This document shows positions 1 through 5,555 of a DNA stretch of 5,555 nt, one piece after another (positions within the stretch are counted from its first letter, which is position 1; each line of letters begins with the position of its first letter). The notes under the pieces were generated by a model. The model ran no database searches. It was not told the DNA's origin and was given only the letters and a program-made list of their open reading frames with translations. The DNA lies in NCBI GenBank assembly GCA_947177825.1, contig CAMWWA010000086.1:1-5555 (forward strand), read 5' to 3'. A program made the translations under genes and the position numbers. Source of the DNA: an uncultured Clostridia bacterium. GTDB lineage: Bacteria; Bacillota; Clostridia; Christensenellales; Borkfalkiaceae.

Positions 1-1
1 G

Positions 2-844
<843 letters not shown>

Positions 845-846
845 TT

Positions 847-851
847 AAGGA
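847..851 (+). promoter_or_regulatory. Ribosome binding site of guaA
   Basis: AAGGA lies 8 bases upstream of the ATG at 860 and just after the guaB stop codon (842-844). It supports this ATG as the guaA start and independent re-initiation in a guaB-guaA transcript. Confidence 0.75.
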
Positions 852-859
852 ATTATAAT

Positions 860-2401
860 ATGCAACACGAAAAAGTACTCGTATTGGACTTCGGCGGACA
901 GTACAACCAGCTTATCGCACGCAGAGTGCGCGAGCATAAAATTTACTGCGAAGTCAAATCGTATAAAACGCCTATCGAGGAAATCCGCGCTATGAACCTC
1001 AAAGGAATTATCTTCACGGGCGGCCCCAATTCGGTATATCTGGACGATTCGCCCAGAATGGATAAGGAAATTTTCGAGCTCGGCGTGCCCATCCTCGGCA
1101 TATGCTACGGCGCACAGTTTTTGGTTTACGGACTGGGCGGCAAAATCGAAAAGGCAAACGAAACGGCGGTTGCCGAGTTCGGCAGAACGGACTGCTATTT
1201 CGATACGGATTCGCTTTTATTCAAGGGGTTAAAGGAAAAGTCCGTCGTGTGGATGAGCCACAACGACCACATTGCGACATTGCCCGAGGGCTTCCGCGCG
1301 GTCGGACACAGCGACAAGTGCCCCTACGGCGCAATCGAGAATGCGCAGAAAAAGTTCTACGGCACGCAGTTCCACCCCGAGGTCAACCATACCGAACAGG
1401 GCTTCGATATGCTGGGCAACTTCCTCTACAACGTCTGCGGCTGCAAGGGCGACTGGACGATGGAGGAGTACGCGCAGACGGCTATCCGCGATATCCGCGC
1501 CAAGGTCGGCAACGGCAAGGCGCTGCTTGCTCTGTCGGGCGGCGTGGACAGCTCGGTTGCGTGCAAGCTGTTGGCTAAAGCCATCGGCAGCCAGCTCACC
1601 TGCATTTTCGTAGACCATGGTCTTATGCGTAAAAACGAGGGCGACGAGGTTGAGGCGGCGTTTGCCGACAGCGGAGTCAATTTCGTGCGCGTCAACGCGG
1701 GCGAAAGGTTCCTGGGCAAGCTTAAGGGCGTTACCGACCCCGAACGCAAGCGCAAGATAATCGGCGAAGAATTTATCCGCGTTTTCGAGGACGAGGCAAA
1801 GAAGATTGGCAGGGTAGACTATCTCGTTCAGGGCACCATTTATCCCGACGTCATCGAGTCGGGTTTAGGCGACGCGGCGGTAATAAAGAGCCACCACAAC
1901 GTGGGCGGACTTCCCGATTACGTCGATTTTAAGGAAATAATCGAGCCTTTACGTATGTTGTTCAAGGACGAAGTGCGCGCACTCGGCATAACGCTTGGAC
2001 TAGACGAAAAGCTGGTATGGCGCCAGCCCTTCCCTGGTCCCGGTCTTGCAATAAGAATCATCGGCGAAATCACGCCCGAAAAGGTTGCAACGCTTCAGGA
2101 CGCGGACGCGATTTTCCGCGAGGAAATTGCAAAAGCGCACCTCGACCGCGACATAAACCAGTACTTTGCTGTGCTTACCAACATGCGTTCGGTGGGAGTT
2201 ATGGGCGACGGCAGAACGTACGATTATACGCTTGCCCTGCGCGGAGTTTCGACGACAGACTTTATGACCGCAGACTTCTCGCGTATTCCCTACGAAGTTC
2301 TGGAAGCGGCTTCAAACCGCATCGTGAACGAGGTTAAGCACATTAACCGCATTGTATATGATATAACGTCAAAACCCCCCGCTACAATCGAGTGGGAGTA
2401 A
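860..2401 (+). CDS. guaA: GMP synthase (glutamine-hydrolysing)
   Basis: Converts XMP, ATP and glutamine to GMP, completing the branch started by the upstream IMP dehydrogenase. The 513-residue length is normal for a single-chain GMP synthase. The class I glutamine amidotransferase domain covers about residues 5-190: oxyanion-region TGGPNSVY, nucleophile Cys82 in GICYGAQ, and His172/Glu174 of the triad in GTQFHPEV. The ATP pyrophosphatase domain follows, with the PP-loop SGGVDSS at 226-232 and VDHGLMR, then [10 protein letters not shown] and HHNVGGLP. The C-terminal dimerisation and XMP-binding part has [12 protein letters not shown] and ends in the family's KPPATIEWE tail. All expected motifs are intact. 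Start chosen by the Shine-Dalgarno and by [15 protein letters not shown], where DFGGQY sits at the usual distance from the N-terminus. It forms an operon with guaB and is closed by the hairpin right after its stop. Confidence 0.98.
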   Translation: MQHEKVLVLDFGGQYNQLIARRVREHKIYCEVKSYKTPIEEIRAMNLKGIIFTGGPNSVYLDDSPRMDKEIFELGVPILGICYGAQFLVYGLGGKIEKANETAVAEFGRTDCYFDTDSLLFKGLKEKSVVWMSHNDHIATLPEGFRAVGHSDKCPYGAIENAQKKFYGTQFHPEVNHTEQGFDMLGNFLYNVCGCKGDWTMEEYAQTAIRDIRAKVGNGKALLALSGGVDSSVACKLLAKAIGSQLTCIFVDHGLMRKNEGDEVEAAFADSGVNFVRVNAGERFLGKLKGVTDPERKRKIIGEEFIRVFEDEAKKIGRVDYLVQGTIYPDVIESGLGDAAVIKSHHNVGGLPDYVDFKEIIEPLRMLFKDEVRALGITLGLDEKLVWRQPFPGPGLAIRIIGEITPEKVATLQDADAIFREEIAKAHLDRDINQYFAVLTNMRSVGVMGDGRTYDYTLALRGVSTTDFMTADFSRIPYEVLEAASNRIVNEVKHINRIVYDITSKPPATIEWE

Positions 2402-2407
2402 TAAAAA

Positions 2408-2436
2408 AGAGCCGCTTTAATGGCGGCTCTTTTTTT
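2408..2436. terminator. Bidirectional intrinsic terminator shared by guaA and the Rrf2 gene
   Basis: An 8-bp perfect stem, AGAGCCGC (2408-2415) with GCGGCTCT (2423-2430), and a 7-base loop. An A-run (2403-2408) precedes it and a T-run (2430-2436) follows, so the hairpin has a U-tract on either strand. It starts 6 bases after the guaA stop and is also the first structure after the stop codon of the convergent Rrf2 gene (2435-2437). It should therefore end both transcripts. The two stop codons are only 33 bases apart. Confidence 0.92.
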
Positions 2437-2842
2437 ATACGTTTCCGTTTACTATATCGGCAAGAGTAATTCCGTAAAAGAATTCGTGTGTCAAATCGTC
2501 GTATTTTTTCCAGAGCGGAAGGGTAAGGCAGCTTCCCTTTCGCGCGCACGGTTCCGCGCCTTTCCCAAGGCACGCCACGGCGGCAATCGTGCCTTCGGTA
2601 AGTTCCAGAATTTCCCCTGCGGTATACTCTTCGGGCGGTCTGGTAAGCATATATCCGCCGCCCTTTCCGCGCTGTCCTTTCAAAAGTTTTTTCTCTATCA
2701 GAATTTTAAGTATTATTTCCAGATATTTTTTGGAAATTCCCTGCCTGTTGGCAATCTCTTCAAGCGGCACAAACTGTCCCCCGGGCTGTTGAGCCAAATC
2801 AATCATAACGCGCAAAGCGTACCGTCCTTTCGTCGAAATCAT
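2435..2842 (-). CDS. Rrf2-family transcriptional regulator with an IscR-like three-cysteine motif
   Basis: A DNA-binding regulator of 135 residues, the usual Rrf2 size (IscR, CymR, NsrR, RsrR). MISTKGRYALRVMIDLA at the N-terminus, the winged helix with ISKKYLEIILKIL (about 36-48), and the wing GQRGKGGGYMLTRPPEEYTAGEIL (about 56-79) are classic for the family. Cys91, Cys99 and Cys105 form CX7CX5C, in the region where IscR binds its [2Fe-2S] cluster. The residue three after the last Cys is Leu108, where E. coli IscR has the ligand His107. Glu42 corresponds to IscR Glu43, which takes part in operator discrimination. The ATG at 2842 is chosen because GAGG (2850-2853 on the complement) is 7 bases upstream. 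A longer reading from TTG at 2896 would run through the promoter itself. The gene is divergent from the sulfhydrylase and convergent with guaA. I infer control of sulfur or cysteine metabolism and autoregulation. A CymR-like role is possible, but as I recall CymR lacks these cysteines. Exact ligand unknown. Confidence 0.92.
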   Translation of the reverse strand: MISTKGRYALRVMIDLAQQPGGQFVPLEEIANRQGISKKYLEIILKILIEKKLLKGQRGKGGGYMLTRPPEEYTAGEILELTEGTIAAVACLGKGAEPCARKGSCLTLPLWKKYDDLTHEFFYGITLADIVNGNV

Positions 2843-2849
2843 AAGTTTA

Positions 2850-2853
2850 CCTC
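2850..2853 (-). promoter_or_regulatory. Ribosome binding site of the Rrf2 gene (decides the start)
   Basis: The complement reads GAGG 7 bases before the ATG at 2842-2840. This favours a 135-residue protein starting MISTKGRYAL, which matches the family's N-terminus, over the 153-residue reading from the TTG at 2896. Confidence 0.8.
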
Positions 2854-2859
2854 GCTTTA

Positions 2860-2884
2860 TAAACCTATTATACCACAGGGTAAA
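2860..2884. promoter_or_regulatory. Putative Rrf2 operator over the regulator's own -10 box
   Basis: The site has the form W4-CC-N13-GG-W4: TAAA, CC (2864-2865), 13 bases, GG (2879-2880), TAAA. It covers the whole -10 hexamer of the Rrf2 promoter. The same arrangement recurs over the sulfhydrylase promoter, with which it shares ACCTATT at its left end and GGT at its right end. The CC-N13-GG spacing and A/T flanks equal those of the IscR type-2 consensus, although the inner bases differ. Assignment to this regulator is inferred from position and symmetry. Confidence 0.55.
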
Positions 2885-2896
2885 AGGATAATTCAA
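2867..2896 (-). promoter_or_regulatory. Promoter of the Rrf2 gene
   Basis: On the minus strand TTGAAT (2896-2891) and a perfect TATAAT (2872-2867) are separated by 18 bases. The -10 is preceded by TGG, giving an extended -10 (TGNTATAAT). Predicted start of transcription is near 2860, leaving a leader of about 20 bases. The -10 lies inside the putative operator at 2860-2884. Confidence 0.75.
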
Positions 2897-2923
2897 TATA
2901 TTTTCATAAAAATTTCCAATAAT

Positions 2924-2939
2924 AACCTATTAACCTATT
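2924..2939 (+). repeat. Tandem AACCTATT repeat upstream of metY
   Basis: Two exact, abutting copies of AACCTATT (2924-2931 and 2932-2939). A third copy lies at 2862-2869 in the regulator's own promoter. The second copy is the left half of the putative operator at 2930-2954. The first is an extra half-site 8 bases upstream with no matching GG partner, and might assist binding of a second dimer. Confidence 0.7.
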
Positions 2940-2954
2940 GACAAAGTAGGTAAT
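2930..2954. promoter_or_regulatory. Putative Rrf2 operator over the metY -35 box
   Basis: An imperfect palindrome with arms ACCTA (2933-2937) and TAGGT (2947-2951), separated by 9 bases and embedded in A/T. In IscR type-2 terms it is TTAA-CC-N13-GG-TAAT. It fully contains the -35 TTGACA (2938-2943), so a bound dimer should block RNA polymerase. Its centre is 70 bp from that of the matching site over the Rrf2 promoter. Confidence 0.65.
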
Positions 2955-2966
2955 TAAGATTATAAT
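2938..2966 (+). promoter_or_regulatory. Consensus sigma-A promoter of metY
   Basis: Perfect TTGACA (2938-2943), a 17-base spacer and perfect TATAAT (2961-2966), preceded by an A/T-rich stretch that could act as an UP element. The expected start of transcription is near 2973, giving a leader of about 25 bases, too short for a T-box or SAM riboswitch. A promoter this strong on a biosynthetic gene suggests control by a repressor. Confidence 0.9.
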
Positions 2967-2984
2967 GAATTCAATCAAAATTTC

Positions 2985-2990
2985 AAGAGG
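2985..2990 (+). promoter_or_regulatory. Ribosome binding site of metY (decides the start)
   Basis: AAGAGG ends 7 bases before the ATG at 2998. The in-frame ATG at 2965 overlaps the last two bases of the -10 hexamer, so it would not be transcribed and cannot be the start. Confidence 0.85.
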
Positions 2991-2997
2991 TCGATAT

Positions 2998-4290
2998 ATG
3001 AGCAACTATAAATTCGAAACTTTGCAGCTTCACGTAGGGCAGGAGGAGGCGGACCCCGCGACGGACGCGCGCGCCGTTCCCATCTATCAGACGACTTCCT
3101 ACGTCTTTAAAAATTCCGAACACGCCGCGGCGCGCTTTTCGCTTGCGGACGCGGGCAACATTTACGGAAGACTGACCAATTCCACGCAGGACGTTCTGGA
3201 AAAGCGTATTGCGGCGCTTGAAGGCGGAGTTGCGGCTTTGGCGCTTTCGTCGGGAGCGGCGGCAATAACCTACGCGATTCTGGCGCTTGCGGCGGACGGC
3301 GGACATATAGTCGCGCAAAAGACAATTTACGGCGGCAGCTACAATCTTTTATGCCACACCCTGCCGCACTACGGCATAAGCGCAACGTTTGTCAATGCGC
3401 ACGACCTCAAAGAGGTGGAAGGCGCTATCAAGCCCGACACGCGCGCAATCTATCTGGAAACTTTGGGTAACCCCAACAGCGATATACCCGATATCGACGC
3501 AATAGCCGCAATAGCGCATAAGCACGGCTTGCCGCTGGTTATCGACAACACGTTCGGCACGCCCTATCTTATCCGCCCCATAGAGCACGGCGCGGATATA
3601 GTAGTACATTCGGCAACCAAGTTCATAGGCGGTCACGGAACAACGCTGGGCGGCATAATAGTCGATTCGGGCAAATTCGACTGGCGCGCAAGCGGCAAGT
3701 TTCCCGCGATAGCCGACCCCAACCCCAGCTACCACGGCGTTTCGTTCGTAGACGCGGTAGGCGCAGCGGCTTTCGTCACTTACGTAAGGGCAATCCTTTT
3801 AAGGGACACTGGCGCAACCATTTCGCCGTTCAACGCGTTCTTACTGTTGCAGGGCGTGGAAACGCTGTCGCTCAGATTGGAACGACACGCGCAGAATACC
3901 ATAAAAGTAGTGGAGTATCTTTCCAAACATCCGCTTGTCGAAAAGGTCAACCATCCTTCGTTAAAAGACCACCCCGACAACAAGCTTTACAAAAAATATT
4001 TCCCTAACGGCGGAGCTTCCATCTTCACTTTCGATATCAAGGGAGGAAAGGAAGAGGCGTTCGCATTTATCGACAGCCTGAAAATCTTTTCCCTGCTTGC
4101 AAACGTTGCGGACGTGAAGAGCCTTGTTATTCACCCTGCAACCACCACGCACTCGCAGTTGTCCGCGGCGGAGCTTGAGGAGCAGGGAATTCACCAAAAC
4201 ACCATCCGCCTTTCCATAGGTACGGAGCATATCGACGACATAATCGCCGACCTGGAACGCGGCTTTGCGGCGGTAAAGAGCGGAAAATAA
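2998..4290 (+). CDS. metY: O-acetylhomoserine sulfhydrylase (O-acetylhomoserine aminocarboxypropyltransferase)
   Basis: PLP-dependent cytosolic enzyme of the Cys/Met metabolism family. It makes L-homocysteine from O-acetyl-L-homoserine and sulfide, the direct sulfhydrylation route to methionine. The length of 430 residues fits the OAH sulfhydrylase subgroup and is longer than typical cystathionine gamma-synthases (about 380). Visible motifs: QTTSYVF (31-37), YGRLTNST with Tyr56 and Arg58 of the cofactor phosphate site, SSGAAAI (84-90), cofactor-stacking Tyr111 in IYGGSYNL, Asp183 in VIDNTFGTP, and the Schiff-base Lys208 in HSATKFIGGHG. The segment GGIIVDSGKFDW, the SLVIHPATTTHSQ motif and the carboxylate-binding Arg in IRLSIGTE also fit. 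Start chosen by AAGAGG 7 bases upstream. It has its own strong promoter overlapped by a putative operator and is divergent from the Rrf2 gene. No homoserine acetyltransferase gene is visible nearby. Homocysteine as product is inferred from the family; use of other thiols cannot be excluded. Confidence 0.93.
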   Translation: MSNYKFETLQLHVGQEEADPATDARAVPIYQTTSYVFKNSEHAAARFSLADAGNIYGRLTNSTQDVLEKRIAALEGGVAALALSSGAAAITYAILALAADGGHIVAQKTIYGGSYNLLCHTLPHYGISATFVNAHDLKEVEGAIKPDTRAIYLETLGNPNSDIPDIDAIAAIAHKHGLPLVIDNTFGTPYLIRPIEHGADIVVHSATKFIGGHGTTLGGIIVDSGKFDWRASGKFPAIADPNPSYHGVSFVDAVGAAAFVTYVRAILLRDTGATISPFNAFLLLQGVETLSLRLERHAQNTIKVVEYLSKHPLVEKVNHPSLKDHPDNKLYKKYFPNGGASIFTFDIKGGKEEAFAFIDSLKIFSLLANVADVKSLVIHPATTTHSQLSAAELEEQGIHQNTIRLSIGTEHIDDIIADLERGFAAVKSGK

Positions 4291-4315
4291 TTGCACTGAA
4301 TTTATTAAATCACGT

Positions 4316-4344
4316 TTGACAAAATCAAAAAAATCTGATATTAT
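4316..4344 (+). promoter_or_regulatory. Promoter upstream of the MATE gene
   Basis: Perfect TTGACA (4316-4321), a 17-base spacer and TATTAT (4339-4344, one mismatch to TATAAT) preceded by TGA, making an extended -10. Transcription should start near 4351. It lies 25 bases after the metY stop, so the transporter can be transcribed independently of metY. Confidence 0.8.
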
Positions 4345-4363
4345 ATAAAGGTCGAACAGCTTT

Positions 4364-4403
4364 AACGGCGTAGAATTTCCGACGGAAATTCTACGCCGTT
4401 TTT
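4364..4403 (+). terminator. Terminator-like 17-bp hairpin in the MATE leader
   Basis: A perfect inverted repeat: left arm 4364-4380 (begins AACGGCGTAG), 3-base loop GAC, right arm 4384-4400, then T-run 4399-4403. It has the form of an intrinsic terminator on the plus strand only; the minus strand has no T-run. It begins about 13 bases after the predicted start of the MATE promoter and ends 30 bases before the MATE start codon. It is also the only terminator-like structure after metY, whose stop is 73 bases upstream. It may therefore end metY transcripts, attenuate the transporter, or both. The tail is short (three Ts beyond the stem), so some read-through is plausible. Confidence 0.72.
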
Positions 4404-4422
4404 ACGTGCTTTCCGCACAATC

Positions 4423-4428
4423 AGGAGG
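4423..4428 (+). promoter_or_regulatory. Ribosome binding site of the MATE gene
   Basis: AGGAGG, a full-consensus Shine-Dalgarno, lies 5 bases before the ATG at 4434 and fixes that start. Translation should be efficient once the leader hairpin has been passed. Confidence 0.85.
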
Positions 4429-4433
4429 TTATT

Positions 4434-5555
4434 ATGGAACAAGAACGCAACGATTTTCTCGGCAATGAAAAGCTCGGTAAACTGATGCTTAAATTCTGCA
4501 TACCGTGCATACTGTCGCTGCTCGTCAGCGCGCTGTACAACATAGTCGACCAGATTTTCGTCGGCAACAGCGAGCTGTCCGTTTTGGGCAATGCGGCAAC
4601 GGGAGTAGTGTTTCCCATATTCATAATTGCGCAGGCGTTCGCGTGGTGGATAGGCGACGGCTGTGCGGCATACCTGAACATTTGTCAGGGCAAGGGTGAA
4701 GGCGAAAAATCGCATAAAGCCGTCGGCACGGGTTTGGTGTTAACCGTGGCTGTCAGCGTAATTTTAATTGCGGTATTCTTCCCGTTAAAGAGGCAACTTC
4801 TTTCTACCTTCGGCGCGTCTTCCGAAAGTATCGGTTACGCAATCGAATACTTCAATATAATTTTGCCGTTCTTCCCCGTATATATGGCTATGAATATGAT
4901 GAACGCTGTCGTGCGCGCGGACGGCGCTCCCGGGTGGTCTATGGCATCTATGCTGTCGGGAGCCGTCGTAAATATCGCCCTCGACCCGGCGTTCATATAC
5001 GGCTGCAAGTGGGGAATGGCAGGCGCCGCGTGGGCAACCGTAATAGGTCAGTGCGTATCGTTTGTAATCGCCGTAATTTATTTCTTCCGCACCAAGACCT
5101 TCAAGCTTAAATTAAGGAGCTTTATCCCCGATTTCAAGGCGGTGTTCCCTACAATAAAGCTTGGACTTTCGTCGTTTATTACGCAGGTTACCATAGTTAT
5201 AATCTCGCTGGTCTGCAATATCATGCTTGCAAAATACGGCGCAATCGACCTGAACGACCCCGATACGCCCATTGCGCTTATCGGCGTCGAAAGCAAAGTC
5301 TTTACCGTGGTCATAAATATCGTGGTGGGAATTGTGCTCGGCTGTCAGCCCATAATCGGCTACAATATTGGCGCGAAAAATTTTGCCCGTATTAAAAAAC
5401 TGTACCTGTATATTCTGTCAAGCACGGTTGCGGTGGGGCTCGTGTTTACCATACTTTTTGAGGCGGCGCCGACGGCGGTAGTGGGTATTTTCGGTAAGCC
5501 CGACCCCGAACAGGTCAACCCCGAAACGTATTGGCAATTCGGCAAAAAGCTGTTC
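4434..5555 (+). CDS. MATE-family efflux transporter, MepA-like (3' end outside window)
   Basis: Inner-membrane antiporter of the multidrug and toxic compound extrusion family, which exports organic compounds in exchange for H+ or Na+. The window shows 374 codons without a stop; family members are usually about 450 residues, so roughly the last 80 are missing. The N-terminus MEQERNDFLGNEKLGKLMLK leads into TM1 with ALYNIVDQIFVGN, where Asp39 aligns with the conserved acidic residue of DinF-type MATEs. Other family segments are IGDGCAAYLNICQGKGE (73-90), VVRADGAPGWSM (159-170), LDPAFIYGCKWGMAGAAWATVIGQ region (183-206), and GCQPIIGYNIGAKN (303-316) near the start of the second repeat's helices. 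Hydrophobic stretches at about 18-38, 50-72, 97-117, 137-160, 172-190, 197-217, 245-265, 283-302 and 324-345 fit a polytopic protein. Substrate cannot be told from sequence. It has its own promoter with a hairpin in the leader. Nothing links it functionally to metY beyond adjacency. Confidence 0.92.
   Translation, partial: MEQERNDFLGNEKLGKLMLKFCIPCILSLLVSALYNIVDQIFVGNSELSVLGNAATGVVFPIFIIAQAFAWWIGDGCAAYLNICQGKGEGEKSHKAVGTGLVLTVAVSVILIAVFFPLKRQLLSTFGASSESIGYAIEYFNIILPFFPVYMAMNMMNAVVRADGAPGWSMASMLSGAVVNIALDPAFIYGCKWGMAGAAWATVIGQCVSFVIAVIYFFRTKTFKLKLRSFIPDFKAVFPTIKLGLSSFITQVTIVIISLVCNIMLAKYGAIDLNDPDTPIALIGVESKVFTVVINIVVGIVLGCQPIIGYNIGAKNFARIKKLYLYILSSTVAVGLVFTILFEAAPTAVVGIFGKPDPEQVNPETYWQFGKKLF

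Noticed and set aside
1229..1618. Minus-strand and alternative plus-strand open frames within guaA (also 1102-1578, 1272-1613, 1426-1755, 2017-2337)
   Set aside because: All lie fully inside an intact, motif-complete GMP synthase gene. Their translations are low-complexity Arg/Ala-rich and resemble no family.
2843..2896. N-terminal extension of the Rrf2 protein from a TTG at 2896
   Set aside because: The extension reads through the -35 and -10 of the gene's promoter, adds 18 residues absent from the family, and lacks a ribosome binding site.
2420..2941. Plus-strand open frame of 173 codons opposite the Rrf2 gene
   Set aside because: It begins inside the terminator hairpin and is antisense to a clear Rrf2 coding sequence. 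No ribosome binding site or domain is seen.
2965..2997. Upstream ATG at 2965 for the sulfhydrylase
   Set aside because: It overlaps the -10 hexamer, upstream of the expected transcription start. The ATG at 2998 has a good ribosome binding site.
2967..2997. Riboswitch or T-box before metY
   Set aside because: The leader between the promoter and the start codon is only about 25 bases.
3107..3735. Minus-strand open frames within metY (also 2983-3318, 3780-3983, 3961-4296)
   Set aside because: They are shadows of the intact PLP enzyme, with no domain, spacing or start signal of their own.
4362..4715. Minus-strand open frames opposite the start of the MATE gene (also 4421-4681, 5078-5314, 5360-5545) and a plus-strand frame at 4505-4699
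   Set aside because: The plus-strand frame from 4434 gives a continuous, hydrophobic MATE protein with conserved segments. The others are short, unrecognisable and lack ribosome binding sites.

Overview
The window looks like a chromosomal segment from a member of the Bacillota, most probably a Clostridia-class anaerobe of moderate GC content. This rests on strong Shine-Dalgarno sequences (AAGGA, AAGAGG, AGGAGG), near-consensus sigma-A promoters, a short Rrf2 regulator and a MepA-like MATE transporter. Genus cannot be decided from the sequence. It is a housekeeping and metabolic region: no phage, transposon, CRISPR or RNA genes are visible.

Layout: (1) positions 2-844, plus strand, the C-terminal 280 codons of IMP dehydrogenase (guaB), cut by the left edge. 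(2) 860-2401, plus strand, complete GMP synthase (guaA), 15 bases after guaB; the two form the IMP to XMP to GMP branch. (3) 2408-2436, one hairpin that can terminate both guaA and the converging gene. (4) 2435-2842, minus strand, a 135-residue Rrf2-family regulator with three cysteines in an IscR-like position. (5) 2843-2997, a compact divergent regulatory region with two face-to-face promoters. (6) 2998-4290, plus strand, a 430-residue O-acetylhomoserine sulfhydrylase (metY-type). (7) 4291-4433, a promoter followed by a perfect 17-bp hairpin with a short T-run, then a strong ribosome binding site. (8) 4434-5555, plus strand, the first 374 codons of a MATE efflux transporter, cut by the right edge.

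The most interesting part is the divergent region between the regulator and the sulfhydrylase. Each promoter carries one copy of a site with the same geometry: four A/T bases, CC, 13 bases, GG, four A/T bases. One lies over the -35 of the sulfhydrylase promoter (2930-2954), the other over the -10 of the regulator's own promoter (2860-2884). The spacing and flanks match the general form of IscR type-2 sites. I infer that the Rrf2 protein represses itself and the sulfhydrylase, linking iron-sulfur or cysteine status to sulfide assimilation. A second point of interest is the terminator-like hairpin between the transporter's promoter and its start codon, which could be an attenuator or simply the metY terminator.
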